Shown: positions 1 through 12,218, counted from the stretch's first letter. The stretch: DNA of 64,000 bases from Lingula anatina (GCF_001039355.2 NW_019775443.1:1-64000); one strand, 5' to 3'. Made by a program: numbers and translations. Notes: generated by a model not told the origin, from the letters alone.

Positions 1-1801
1 TGGAAGCAATAAGCACCCTGAAAGAAGAAGTGTCTCAATCCCAAACACAAGATCCAGTGGTACATCCTCAGTGGCTTTCAGAACAAGATGAACAAAAATC
101 AGATGAACACATTGGTACAATAGAAGTCAGAGGTTTCAAGGAAACTACGACTGATGAGGTTATAAGATATTTCTTCCAGAGCAAGAAAAGATCTGGAGGT
201 GGTCAAATCAAAAGTATGGAGATCAAGAGAAAAGAAAATAAAGCCTGTATCACCTTTGAGGATGCAAAAGGTATGATCTTCATTTTCATAAAACCTGGAG
301 ACACTATAAAGACAGAGACCTTAAAAGAAATGAGAAACGTTTGCATAAAAGAATAGATTGTGAATCTTGCCATGTGATGTTGACATTTTACTAGTTATTT
401 TTTGCACATTGTGCTAGAAAAGTTGTTAATGATGGTTTGTTGTTCCAGTTGCATCCCGAATAATACAAAGAGGCACCTTGACATTGGAAGACGCACCCCT
501 GCAGATCTGTGAGTTACTTGGCCCCCAAAAACCTGTCAATGTGAAGATGCCATTACAACCCAACAAACTACTTTTGAGGGGCCTGTTGCCAACAACCACT
601 CCAGACTGCTTGAGGTTTTTTGTAGAGTACATCAGTGAGCAGGACACATTTGATATTGTGTATGGACCACAACCAGGTGTCATACTGGTGACATTCCAGG
701 AGAAGATAGGCAAGTTATCTTATCTGATTTCTTTCCTTGAATTGGTATGACTGTGTGTCATCTTGTATGTTTGTATTGGTATCATCAGCATGTATATTGC
801 AGGGGTAGTTGTGGAATATCCAAAACTGAAAATAATTCTCAATAATGATATGTGTGACATATATCCTTGCTGTATAATTTGTGCATGTGATTGTAAACCT
901 TGAATGCTGTTCATATGTAAAAATTCTTTTCATTGTAAAAAAGTCAATAGTTGATTTTTTAAGTGACATCTGGTGTAATTTGGGGCATTTCAAGATGTAT
1001 TATTATTCTTATTATTATTATAGATTTTTAATTGTCTGGGGGTCAGACAGTATTGTTTGAAAATTAAGCACATCAGTGAATCTACCACAGAACTTTGCAT
1101 ATTATATAGTGTTTGTTGTGTCTTAGATGTATATATATTGCGAATGCATGTACATGTAAGTAATATTATCAAAAACAATTATGGTAGCAATCAAATAGAA
1201 CTAGACAATATGTATGTTTTCAGATTTTGGTATTGTCCAAAAGAGGATCCAGAAAAAGAAAAACAAACAAACATCAGAATTTGGTAATGTCGATGCTGCA
1301 CAGGTCTACTTTCCAAGTGCTGTACAGGTCCATGGCCTACCTCCTTCAACCACAAAAGATGCCCTAGAAATCCACCTGGAAGCTCAGTGTGACAGTGATG
1401 CCCATGCAGAAGTTATTCAACTAAATGTTGATAAGGGATATGGTGTGGTTGAGTTCTCTGATTACAGAGGTATTCAGATCTATGTTTTTCTTATAAACAA
1501 GTTTTTTTTAAAGTCATTAACTCTCTTTTCTACTGAATGAATTATAGTATCAATATATTGTGTTTAATTTAAGGTGTGCACCATAGCTTTCACTTGCTTT
1601 TTTACACCAAAGTTATGCTGGAGCTAAGGTGTTTTTCAATTAGTCAAAATGTTTTTTAATGTTAAACACCATTTTAAGATAAATTGATGAAGAATAAGCA
1701 ACAAAAAGTACATTCATACTTGCATGACATTACTTTTGTAAAGCTGTACAAAATATAAATATATGCATAATAATTAATGGAAAGCTTCAGTATTTGTATG
1801 A

Positions 1802-1853
<52 letters not shown>

Positions 1854-4800
1854 ATATTGGGCCATTATTGACAAAGGAACACAGAATAGCTGGACAAGTA
1901 ATCACTTTACATGCATATTATCCCTTTTTTGGAGAGACCTCTCATCTGCCAACCTCAGGACAAGTTATAGTGAAAGTCAACCCAGCTTTTGTGAAGTATG
2001 TTCAAAAACATCCTCAAGTTTGTGGGAGGAAGTTTGCAGATGTTCTTGAGAAAGCACATGCCCAAGCCCAGTTTACTAATGATGGAGAACTCCGTCTCTC
2101 TTGCACCATCACAGATGATGCCCCGGATGCCTTTGCGCTGATCCAAACATGGGAACAAGAGGCAAGATTGAAAGTCCAGGATTTTTTTCAGCATTACTCA
2201 CATGAGGTTTTCCAAATTCAACCGGATGCATGGAATAACACTGTGGAAAGAATCGCAGAGAAGCGCTTAGTTGAATCATGTGGTATTATTTTGGATATGG
2301 ACCCTCACACTATGAAAATTACCCTTACTGGTGAAAATGAAATGGTAATGCTGTTGTCAAATCAAGTGAAAGCCATTCATGATGCAGAAATGAAAGCAAT
2401 AGAAAGGGAGAGGGAGAAAATAAAAGATAACATATCTTTGGATGAATACAAGCTAAGACTGTTGCTTGCTTTGAACTTTTTGAACAATATGGAGGAGCAG
2501 TTTCATGACCTATCCACCAAAATTGATCTTAAAAAGGGCATTATATCCTTTGAAGGGGTTCAAGCAGATGTTAGGAATGCTAAGTTGCAAATGTATGAGA
2601 GAATTACAACATTAGTTGAAGACGAGGTTTCTCTGTCTCATTTGATGATTGACTTTTTGAAATCTCAAGCATGTCAAGATTATCTTGATCAGTGCCTTAA
2701 GTCAAGTCAAGTAGTTGCTGTGTGGACCTTTGGCGATAAAGAAATATCACTGTACGCACAGTCAAGAGACCAGTTAGAAACTGCAAATGCTATCATTTTG
2801 AGGGAGATTCAAGAAAAGACCTGTGAGTTAAATGCAGAGTCTCAGCCATTGATGAAGTCAGAAAAGTGGCAGAAGTTGTGTGACAGTCTAAATAAAGACT
2901 ATCCTGGATTGTTGAAGATTTCTTCAAGTGCAGCACATTACACCATTGTGACCCTGAAAAAAGAGATGCAAGGTATTCTTGGCAGAATAAACAGGTTTTT
3001 GGAAGAAAATACCATATTGACTGTATTTGAGCCAATGGAATATGGAAGAGTAAGCTACATGAAAAACTATATGATTGAAGGGCTGAACAATATCACTGCT
3101 AGTCTAAAACCATCTGTCATTTCAGTTGTAGCAGACAACACCAAATCAAAGCCAGGCATTATGGTTAAAGGCACAAAAGATGGTCTGAAGGAAATTATGC
3201 CAACTATCAAGGAGTTATCCAGTTCAGTCCAGAAATGTTCATATCCTGTGGGAAAACCAGGCATGCCAAAGTTCTTCAGTGAAAAGAAAGGGCAGTCTCT
3301 GCTTGAGGGTGTTGCCATGCGTACAAAAACCATCATTGAAGTTAACCAGCCTGAGGAGACAACACCTCATGTCATTACAGGGAAACGTGATCACCAGAAG
3401 GCAGAGGAAACCAGGGTTGTGAGGAGTCAAGTGGTTCATAGCAGCGGAAAGAAATTCTTGGTGTGTAAAGGAGATATGAGCAAATACCCAGTTGATGTTG
3501 TGGTCAATGCAGCCAATGACCGTTTGGAGCATACAGGTGGTCTGGCAGGTGCTCTGTTAAAAGCAGGTGAGAAGGTTACATTACTTAATATTTTTTAAAG
3601 ATATGGGTCTTGAAAAGGGCTGTTTTTAAATAGAGACAATTTTGATGAAAAGAGATCAATTTGACTGGTTCACAGATCCATAAAGATGCCCCCCCCCCCA
3701 CTCCCCCACTGCCTTATCTCGGTTACTGACAGTGAGTGATATGATTTTAAACAGAATGTCACCAACACTAGTGGGCTTGATTTGGTCTTAAAGTGCAATT
3801 TAAGAACACAAATAGTCTTACATGATCTTAAAACATGAGTAAGACCATTTCTAGTCTGACAGCCAATTAAGTTGTCTCCCCTTACACATTCTCTATTGTG
3901 AGCAGAGGTGTCCTCTATTGTGAGGGGAGGTATCCCCTATTGTGAGGGGAGGAAACTGCTTGACCACTTAAGTAGATGTTAGATCATTTTTTATCTTAAA
4001 AGCAGATTCAGTCCATTTTAAGACTACTGCTGTAACGATTGTGAACTTAAATTGCACTTTAAGACCAAATCTAGCCCACTAGTGCAAGGTGATGTACGTT
4101 GCTATGTCAATGGACACCTGACTAATTTTGTATCATATGGTGTCAGTCATGGAAAGAAGGCTGACAGGGGCTAGGATATCATTCAACACTCTGCACTAAT
4201 GGCCCAATCAGATTGGACAAATTTTTATTCCCTCATTATTACTAGTATCCTGTTTTATTCATGTTCCAGGAGGAAAAACAATCCAGGAAGAATCAAAGAA
4301 ATTCCTTGAGAGTCATGAATGGTCAAGGCTCCTGGAAGGTCAGATAGCTTGGACTGGTCCAGGGAAACTACCTTGTAAACTCATTATCCATGGAGTTGTA
4401 CCTCTGTGGGAGGGAGACAAAGCAGGAAAAGAGAGACTGCTCAAGGCGGTAGTCTACAAGGCTTTCGAAAAGGCTAACCAAGATGGCTTCAAATCCATTG
4501 CCTTTCCAGCCATTAGTTCTGGCACCTTTGGTTATCCTGTGGACAAAAGTACCAGGGCCATAGTTGAGGCTGCTGATATGAGTTGTAGGGAAAATCCAGG
4601 CTCCAGTCTCAAAGAAATTCACTTTGTTGATGCATTTGATTCTACTGTTGATCTGTTTGGTAAGGCTGTCCACAGTGTTCTGGGGGTCACTGGTCAGTTT
4701 GGACAGCCCAAGACCAGATACAGGGGATCACCAACATTAAGGGAAGGTAAATAGGTTGATTAGTTTCAGCAAATTTTGTATTTAATGATCATTTTGTTAG

Positions 4801-7800
4801 TGATATGCAGGCCCATAACCAGCAATTTCAATAGGGGGAGGGTTCTTTTTCTGAAAAAGTGAACCTTTTACCATGAAATATTCATGTACCTAGGTAAAAT
4901 TTTACCCAGAAGGGACTTTTTCCCCGAAACCTGGCAACAAGCCTGGTTATGAATATTCCCCCATGCAATGTAAAGATTGAATTCTCCACTACTTTCCCTA
5001 CGATATGCTCATTCTGAGAATTTAGTAATAACCAGGTGGATTGCACTGTTTAACAAACCAAAACTATTCATTTAGTTGTCATGATCACAGCCAATCTTAA
5101 TGTTACATATTATTTTAACAATTTATATTGATTTTACAAGTCTATGAGTGATTATATTTAGATATGAGAGGGGATGACATGGTGCAGTGGCAAGACCCGG
5201 ATGATATAGATACAGATGATGAGCTCCAGGCGGCAGGAGCATGGTGTTCTCGCAGAACAACACAGAATACAGATTTCCAGCCAGGTCCTTCACCAGACTC
5301 TGTGGAGACAGCTGAAGGCATTACTGTGACTCTTGTAAAAGGGCAGCTAGCACAACAGCAGGTACAATTAATTACTATACTGATTCACAGGGAAACAATT
5401 TTTTTAATTTACTAGCTCCATATTTTTATACATTGAAATTGTATAACAAATTGCTTTAAAAGCTTTACTATTTCTGTGATTTTTATGCCTATATCAAGTA
5501 CATGCTTTTCAGCAACAGCAACAGTTAATACATATCTTATGCAGCTAATTATAATTAGAGACCAGAATTTAAGAAAATAAACTGGAGTATATATGCTATT
5601 CAGTGTTTGCCTCTTAGGAAAAATAGTTGCTGGACCGAAAGTCCAGCCATCTTGAAAAGTAGCTGGACTGAATGTCTGCCGGGTGGGAAACTTTTCAGCC
5701 CGTTCTGAAAGTTGTCAGCCCTGGGCAGATGGTCCAGCCTTAATTTCTAACACTGATGCTATTACTTAACACCTGGGTGCATGGTATTTAGTTGCCATAT
5801 TTTTATTGCAGTTATTACCTCCACCAAAGAGGTTATGTTTTCTCCCTTGTTTGTCTGTCTGTCTTTCTGTCTGTCTGTCTTCAACATAACTCAAAAAGTT
5901 ATGGACAGATTTTGATGAAAATTTCAGGAACTGTCAGAAGTGGGCCAAAGTACTGATAATTAGTTTTTGGTGGTGATCCAGATCAATATCAATCAATAAT
6001 CAATAATAGTAAAAAATTGCTGCCTTGGCGGAGGTCTGCATTCTCGGAGTGCTTTAATTTCTTGTTTCACATTAGACTCCAACAAGGCAGCAAAGTCTCC
6101 ATCCAATGTCGTTTCACCCCTAAATTTTTTATATCTTTTATTATTGATTTTATTATTATTACCTGTTGTCCGGGCATATCACTTTCTTTTGTTTATATAG
6201 TTTTCTTTTTTTGGTATATAATTTTCTGCAGTTATGTGAACAGTGATGGCAGATCTGTTTATCTCAGTCTGCTCTGAGTGAGTAACAAAATTGGATGGTC
6301 ATGCCTTCAAGCCTAGTGAGGGTTAGGCAAATCTGCCAACACAGAGGATCAATACATAAATGTTATTCTAAGAAATGAAAAGTTTTACATATTACTATTA
6401 TTTCTGAATATATTTTAGGCCTTTGAGGATGAACTTCAGGGTGTGCAAGGCAAAGGAGGGATGGGAGCAAAACCTAAAAGAAAAAGAAAGAGCAAGGCAG
6501 GAACTTCTGAAGGTGGTAGGTATCTGCTTTTTGAAAATATTTCATTGAAGATTTGGTTGCTTTTATGATCAGATAAAAAAAGTGTTATGATGTACCTACA
6601 TCTTTTGTTGAGTGTGTTATGTAAGAAGGAGGAGCTTTTATTAGGGAAACAAATGGAAAAAGACAAGAACAGGTGATTGGTAAACCATAGATTAATGTTC
6701 ACTTTCATGTTCTTGGCAGAGAGTGATAGCTGAATCCACAATTTGAAGTGGAAATGCTATGGTCTTGGTTGTTTTGTTACAGATGGCTCCCTCTATACCA
6801 ACCTGACAAGCCAAACTCCTGGCAGTTACCAAATGAAGATTGGAAAGATCTGTGTTCAAATCCAAAAAGATGATATTACCAAAGAAGATGTGGGAGCAAT
6901 AGTTAACAGTACAAATCCCACTCTGGACTTGTCAGTGGGTAAATGTATTTTGTTTTAGCCTGTCTAGTTGAAGTCAGATTATAATATCATTGAAGTTTCT
7001 TGAATTAACAAAAAAAAAAAAAAAAAAAGGAAAAAACATTCATTAGGCACCAACATATATGAAATATTGGCCATGCCTCACAGCTATGCTTTTTTATCTT
7101 TAAATAGGGCAATAAATGTGTTTATCTGGCAATAAATGTGCGCATAGAAATGAAAGTGGCTTAATCTAACTGAATGCTAAACACTTTCTGTGCTTTCACC
7201 TGCAGGTGGAGTGTCCAAGGCAATTGTTAACAGTGGAGGGAGTGCTATCCTGGATGAATGTAGAAAGAAGGGTGAGAATAAGTAGCATTCACTTTTTTAA
7301 CATCAACTTAAATTGCAAATATACTTGCAGAATTGGCATTGTCAGAAAACATAAGATACATAATAATAATATTGGGTAAGTGTGAAAAATAGATTTTATT
7401 TTTTGTAAGCATTTTTTCTCCAGATATTTATTGAGGTTTGAAATAACAATTTCTAAGATAAAAAGGCAATTTTGGAGAAAAAAACTTACATACCTGGAAC
7501 TTGATTTAACATTTTAACTTTTTTACAGTGTAAATTTCGTAGTCTGCTCCAAACTTCTTTAATAGATAAGTCAAATTTTAGAGAGTTGTTTTTTGGAGAT
7601 AGTTGAGAAAACATGAAGTTATGTTCCTGTGTCTAACCTCAAATGCATTACAGGTCAAACACAGAGTGGTCTAGCTCTGACAGGAGCAGGGAAACTGAAA
7701 TGCAATCACATAATTCACTTTGATGCTCTAGTGTACTTCCATGGTAAATGGAAGGAGGCTGTTATCAAGTGCCTAGAAATGGCAGAGTCTCTAGGTGTAA

Positions 7801-9980
7801 AGTCTGTGGCTTTCCCTGCACTTGGAACAGGTAATGGAAGCATTTGCTTTTAACTAACACTAGAAATAAGTCTATCCTCTGTATATGTTATGAATGCAGT
7901 TATTTGACATGAATCCATCTAAGAGGATTGATGCATCTTAAAGGAACTCTCCTTTTCTTATACCCCCCCAGTCATATTTGTATTTAGAATATTCTGGAAA
8001 GCTTCTTTTATTTCCTAATTGATACCTTAAAGACAAAGAACCCCATTTTAAAATGTAAGTTTATCTGAAGTGTACTTTTTTCTTCTCAGCCTTCATGGTT
8101 GCTTGCAAAGTCAATATAATAATACATTGTAAAGGGTCGCGATACACAGGGCCGTAGCCTCCGGGGGGGGCAGGGGGGCAGCTGCCCCCCTGGGATTTGA
8201 GGTGCAAAAAAAAATAATCGCAAAGGTAAAAAAAATAATTGCAAAGTTGGTATCAATTCTGTGAGAAAATGCACTCATGTTAAAATGCACCAGAATGCAG
8301 TATTATACATACAGTTTTTAAAAATTTTCCACACCGTGGGAGGGGGACACCCCCTCCCCCCTCGGGGGCTTCGCCCCCTTGTGTCCGCTTACTGCTCCCC
8401 TTGGCATTTTGCTCAGGCTACGGCCCTGATACAACATCCTGTGCCATTTCCTTGTGTAAAAATTAGGCTGTGAAGGTCAGGACTCAGGAAGGCTGTGTTG
8501 TTCTAAATGATCATCTAGAACTAAGCTTATTAAACTAAAAAGGAATAAGGCTTCATTCACATGGAATGTCTATTTTCTAAAAATCTATTTTCTATTCGCG
8601 CTGTCTTAGGATCATGGTCTGTGCCCTGAATATCCCGCCGCGTAATTACTAGCAGCGCGAGTCAGTTACTTATAGTAACTTATAGTAACTGGCTCGCGCT
8701 GCCAGTAATTACGCCGCGGGATATTCAGGGCACAGACCGTGATCATAAGACATACCGCGAATAGAAAATAGAATTTAGAAAATAGACATTGCATGTGAAT
8801 GAAGCCTAATGACATTGAATTCATGTGCAATGATTTGTGAGTAGGCAAAAATTGCAATTAACCCCAGGAATATTCATTTTGGCAGGGGTTCTGTGAAAAA
8901 GCCCTTTCAAATACTTGTTTCACAACTTTCCTGGTATATAAAATATATAACCTTACCTGTAAATGCTAATATGAATTAAATGTAATATACCTGATAAACA
9001 AATATGGACATAGGTTGTTTTAGTCACATGGGGCTTTATGTATAAAAAAGCCTGAAGAATTGAAAATGTTTTTCCATAACTTTTCTTTGTGTGAGATCAA
9101 TAACTCAATCTTTTCAATAGGCAAAAGTTCTCCAACCTTCAGATGCATAGCTTAACAATCACAAAATGTATTTCTATATAGCATTTGGGGTGCTTTTGCT
9201 GCATAGAATACAACTATAGAGTAACCTGCTTTTTAGTTTTGTTGCTACCACTCAGTAAGGGTGTTCTAATTTGAAGAAATATTGACTTAAAATAGACTAT
9301 CTGTAAAATTCACAATTTTTCCTCATTGAAAAGATTGAGTAATTACAGTATATTTTATTACATATTGTAGGTGCACTTGGATTTAATAATAACCCTGAGT
9401 CAATTGCCTCAGACATGTTGGAAGGTATTGCTGACTTCTACATTAATGTTAATCCAATTAATGTCATGCTGGTAAGGATTACTTTGTTTCAACCACATCT
9501 GCTACCTATATTCCATAAGGTTATGAAGAACAAGCATGGAACACCATTAAAAGACAACAGAGGTATCTTTAAAAAAGTGTGGGGTAAGTTTGATATAATG
9601 TTGTTTATATTATACAGTGTGTTTTATAAGGCAGTAATGTCACATTAATTTGATCAGAAATGTACACTGAGGAGATCTGAAAATATTTTTAATATATTCG
9701 TTCACAATTTTTGTGATGTCAAAAAATTTAATACATTTGCCATCAAACTAGAAGAACTTTTTTTCATTTATTGTAACATTTTTGATTTTCTTCATATCTT
9801 TAAGATACCTTTCTAATGCATTCATGGAAAGGGAGTGAGGTTTTGGAAAGGGAGAAAAAAGTGTTGGTTCTTGACATTTATGCAAAGGACAAGAAATCTT
9901 CTGATGCTGCCGTGCAAGGTATAGAGGACATAGTGAGAGATGAAATGGAGGACAGGGGCTGTATTCTTGAAACTTTGTAA
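1..9980 (+). CDS. PARP14-like multi-macrodomain protein, 3' part (5' end outside window)
   Basis: Twelve in-phase exons: 1-270, 449-709, 1224-1469, 1854-3566, 4270-4746, 5162-5361, 6419-6515, 6783-6938, 7206-7271, 7654-7830, 9371-9583, 9805-9980; about 1349 residues. The order is RRM-like units (about 111-500, 541-1250, 1311-1900), a long KH-like helical region, then a macro domain from about 3455 to 4700 with VNAANDRLEHTGGLAGAL and a SSGTFGYP loop. A short acidic/basic linker and a second macro domain (6830 to about 9530; FPALGTG, VRITLFQPHLLP) follow, then a final alpha/beta unit. RRM and macro order is that of PARP14/PARP9, which bind or remove ADP-ribose in antiviral signalling. No WWE or PARP catalytic domain follows. 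The stop TAA at 9978 lies seven codons past the last family-like sequence, in repeat-like DNA. The splice of 449-709 uses a GC donor. The first exon is partial. Family call is firm; the exact C-terminus is uncertain. Confidence 0.88.
1804..1850 (+). repeat. (ATT)n microsatellite at a splice acceptor
   Basis: About 15 ATT triplets run directly into the CAG acceptor (1851-1853) of the large PARP14-like exon. The tract replaces the usual polypyrimidine stretch, so length variation could affect splicing. Confidence 0.9.
3766..4084. mobile_element. CACTA-type MITE, copy A
   Basis: 319 bp in a PARP14-like intron. The ends are inverted repeats starting CACTAGTGGGCT; about 39 bp match with one mismatch (left CTTGATTTGG, right CTAGATTTGG after inversion). 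The flanks are the direct repeat CAA (3763-3765 and 4085-4087). CACTA termini plus a 3-bp duplication fit the CMC/EnSpm superfamily. It has no coding capacity. Inside is a small tandem repeat around TATTGTGAGGGGAGG. A second copy lies at 42644. Confidence 0.85.
5600..5760. repeat. Dispersed repeat rich in GGACC/GTCCAGCC motifs, copy 1
   Basis: A stretch with repeated, partly self-complementary motifs (GCTGGACCGAAAGTCCAGCC, GTCCAGCC). Similar composition and motifs occur at about 15365-15530 and 18985-19115, suggesting one dispersed family. The boundaries are not resolved. Confidence 0.45.
5814..6057. mobile_element. Dispersed element beginning ACCTCCACCAAAGAGG and ending GGCGGAGGTCTGC
   Basis: The two ends are imperfect inverted repeats: ACCTCCACCAAAG on the left, and GCAGACCTCCGCCAAGG as the complement of the right end. 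Inside is a (CTGT)n run at 5850-5880 and the phrase AAAGTTATGGACAGATTTTGATGAAA. From memory, similar sequence (…CCTTGGCGGAGGTCTGC…) is widespread in aquatic animal genomes. I have not verified this and leave the class open. Confidence 0.6.
8147..8428. mobile_element. GC-rich TIR element with CAGGGCCGTAGCC ends (hAT-like MITE)
   Basis: 282 bp in an intron of the PARP14-like gene. The left end CAGGGCCGTAGCC is mirrored by GGCTACGGCCCTG on the right. The 5-bp direct repeat ATACA flanks both sides (8142-8146, 8429-8433). The interior has G and C runs able to pair. The terminal CAG…CTG resembles hAT non-autonomous elements, but an intact 8-bp duplication is not visible, so the superfamily is tentative. 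Confidence 0.7.
8549..8806. mobile_element. Foldback MITE, PIF/Harbinger-like
   Basis: Nearly the whole 258 bp is one long imperfect inverted repeat, starting GGCTTCATTCACATG and ending CATGTGAATGAAGCC, with the hinge near 8675 (TTATAGTAACTTATAGTAAC). The direct repeat TAA flanks it (8546-8548, 8807-8809). A 3-bp TWA target and GG-starting ends are typical of PIF/Harbinger MITEs. It sits in the 7831-9370 intron. Confidence 0.82.
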
Positions 9981-10090
9981 CTTACTACAATTTGTAACTA
10001 TTTATGCGAATTTGTCACTTGGACTTACGCGGTATTCTTGAAACACTTGTAAGTCGTGGACTTACAAACTCTTGTAACTTTTCAGGTAAC
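9950..10090. repeat. GTATTCTTGAAAC repeat at the end of the PARP14-like ORF
   Basis: GTATTCTTGAAAC occurs twice (about 9961 and 10033), each followed by TTGTAA phrases. The pattern looks like a repeated or mobile sequence into which the last codons of the PARP14-like reading frame run. The boundaries are not defined. Confidence 0.4.
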
Positions 10091-10204
10091 TTTCCGGAAT
10101 TGACGTTCGGCACATGACTAACCCACAAGGACGTGTTCCACTCCCGTGTTTTGGGCCGATAAAATGCTTAGCTAGACATAAAAAGTCTCTTGAAATATAT
10201 TGAG

Positions 10205-10307
10205 AATCATTGTACCACCAGCGTAGGCGCTGGCGGTACACATGGTTTTAGTCCCGATCCGTATGTTCTGCTGGCTCCGCCGGCTCCTGCGGCTCCGCCT
10301 ACAAGTN
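10205..10307. repeat. GC-rich repeat abutting assembly gap (N at 10307)
   Basis: Starts with the near-palindrome GTACCACCAGCG…CGCTGGCGGTAC, then ACACATGGTTTTAGTCCCG and CCGGCTCC-like triplets, and ends at the N. The same sequence from GCGCTGGCGGTAC onward ends at the gap at 43863. Contigs seem to break inside this repeat. Confidence 0.75.
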
Positions 10308-10424
10308 ACACACACACACACAAACTTTGGATTTTTAAAAATATTCATTTTCATTTGATCTTTAATCCGCACCACCCCCCCTCCCCGCTCACGGCATATC
10401 TTTGGCGAAGAATCATTTGCGTAA

Positions 10425-10545
10425 TATCGTCAGGACTTTGTTCGCGTAAGATCATATCAGAGGGAGATTGTTCGCGATCCTTGCTAGACGAAAAGGCAAT
10501 TTTCACATCTTCATCGGGAGATTGTTTGCGATGTAAGCAATAATA
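10425..10545 (+). repeat. Diverged 80-90 bp repeat family, cluster A
   Basis: Units carry GGGAGATTGTTCGCGATC, then GACGAAAAGGCAATTTTCA, then CATCGGGAGATTG. The same alternating phrases recur at 12535-12790 and 15815-16245. Short open frames here come from the repeat and are not taken as genes. Confidence 0.65.
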
Positions 10546-10559
10546 AAATGTAGTTTTCA

Positions 10560-11620
10560 TATAAGTTCAAGGAACTTAAAATGTCGAAGATCGTCAACGA
10601 GAGATCAATATTTAACTTCTGTAAATTTTTAGGAAGTTACAGATGGTAATTTTAGAAGGCCTGACACTCAATCCTGGGAAAAGCCCTGCATGCAACAAAT
10701 GTTCCCAAGTACATAATTTTTTAATATGTCGCATCCAGGTCATGATGCAAGGTTGCAATTAGGCTTATCTTGATCCTTCTCCTTTATCAGGAGGTATGTT
10801 TCTTGCCGAGAAGATAATTGTCAACATGTTTTCGGGTACAGTTAGCTAAGTATAACTTAATGTTGATGCACTAATAAATAGATTATTATTTACCACCATA
10901 AAATGACTTGGGAAGTAGTAATAAATATCCCACATTATAGGAGGGTCAAAGATAACAGTCTCTAAGGATAAAAGCCCAAAGGCCGGATTTTTGAAAATTT
11001 TCATCATACCCAGCAGTCGGGGAGGGTAATTTTAAAAAATTAGTCGGATTTACACAATTGAAAATATTAATTAATTTTTAAGCGATGCAATTTTTAAGAT
11101 CTTACCGTAGACTAACTTTGAATGCAGGAATGGGGTCGTTGACCATTGGTAAGTACGGGAAAATTGCCGTGTACTCCAGGAAAATCCAATTTTTGGCCAA
11201 AACAAAGAGTTATTATGACCTTAACAATGTGTGAATGGAACTCCCAGTACTTGTAATATATTCCCTTTTGTGTATATGAACATGTAACATTAAGATAAAC
11301 TCCCAAGTACACATGTTTGTCCAAATTGAACCTTTTATGTGGTTTATCTATTAGTCTGGAATGAAGTTAGCATGAAAAATATTAATAGAAAGCTTCAGCA
11401 TATACTGGTAGAATTATACTGTCCCATTGTTTTGGTCCCTTTCTATATTTTTATTTCATAATAAAATCTTTTCAACAGAGTGTCTGTATTATCTTATCTA
11501 CATATTAAATTCTTTATAAGCATATGCTCATAAAAGAATCATTTTAAATAGAACGTTCATTGTCATCCCATCGGTGATTGTTATGCAATGAATGTTGGAC
11601 TTACTGTCATAGAATAACGT
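10560..11620. other. Intergenic, no gene seen
   Basis: AT-rich sequence without a convincing reading frame, RNA gene or recognised repeat. A short phrase near 10650-10730 (LTLNPGK…CNKC in one frame) is weakly like retroelement leader sequence, but too short to call. Confidence 0.5.
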
Positions 11621-11777
11621 GAGACTACGGTAATGTGCCATGAATTTCGATCAGTAGAAAATAATTAAATTTGGGAAAATATCATTTGGCCAAAATTCAT
11701 GAAATGGAGGGGCTCAAAATTTCCAAATGTACTATTTCATGGAATTCTGTCAATTTTGACCAGAAGTTGTCTGTTCG

Positions 11778-12218
11778 TTGCTATGCCTTCTGTTATCTTC
11801 TCCCGACGATCTATTTAGAGTTACCATAATGTATGATGTGAGAGTGTTGGTAATTGTGACCAAAGGTATACACATACTTTCACCTGATCACTGTGTATGG
11901 CCTAAGGTACTAGATAACGAGCAGTACTATTGGCTAGGGAAGCAAAACAGCATCGTTATCAGTAGAGCCATTTTTCAAAAGCGATTCTGGCATCAAAAGC
12001 GATTTGGCATCAAAAGCGATTCTGGCAGCAAGAAACTAATGTCGTCTTTCGAAAACAATCGTGGCACTCAGAACGGGAGTGGACGGAGGGAGAGACGGCA
12101 GGTGATTAAAGTCTACCATGGCCAGATAAGCTTTACTGTGAAATGTTACCGCTGCTCTTTTCCATACGCTGAAAGCAAGACGACAGCCTATTGGTGTCTA
12201 TGTCGCACGTACAAGTAG
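11778..12218 (+). CDS. Hypothetical ORF inside the 5.1 kb inverted-repeat unit
   Basis: An open frame of up to 146 codons begins shortly inside the left inverted repeat. The first in-frame ATG is about 11829 (MYDVRV). The middle has a short direct repeat (AAAAGCGATTTGGCATC-type, 11975-12030), giving KRFWHQKRFGIK. The end CYRCSFPYAESKTTAYWCLC has paired cysteines and an aromatic YWC, faintly like FLYWCH fingers of Mutator-type transposons, although the spacing does not match well. No catalytic domain is seen. It may be a remnant of the element's own gene or chance. Confidence 0.2.
   Translation: MLCLLLSSPDDLFRVTIMYDVRVLVIVTKGIHILSPDHCVWPKVLDNEQYYWLGKQNSIVISRAIFQKRFWHQKRFGIKSDSGSKKLMSSFENNRGTQNGSGRRERRQVIKVYHGQISFTVKCYRCSFPYAESKTTAYWCLCRTYK

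Noticed and set aside
3067-3532. Several minus-strand open frames inside the large PARP14-like exon
   Set aside because: Shadows of the plus-strand coding sequence.
6990-7030. Poly(A) tail of a retroposed sequence (A run at 7010-7028)
   Set aside because: No recognisable retroposed body or target duplication beside it.
10600-10760. Short frame resembling the start of a non-LTR retrotransposon protein (LTLNPGK, paired cysteines)
   Set aside because: Too short and no endonuclease or reverse transcriptase sequence nearby.
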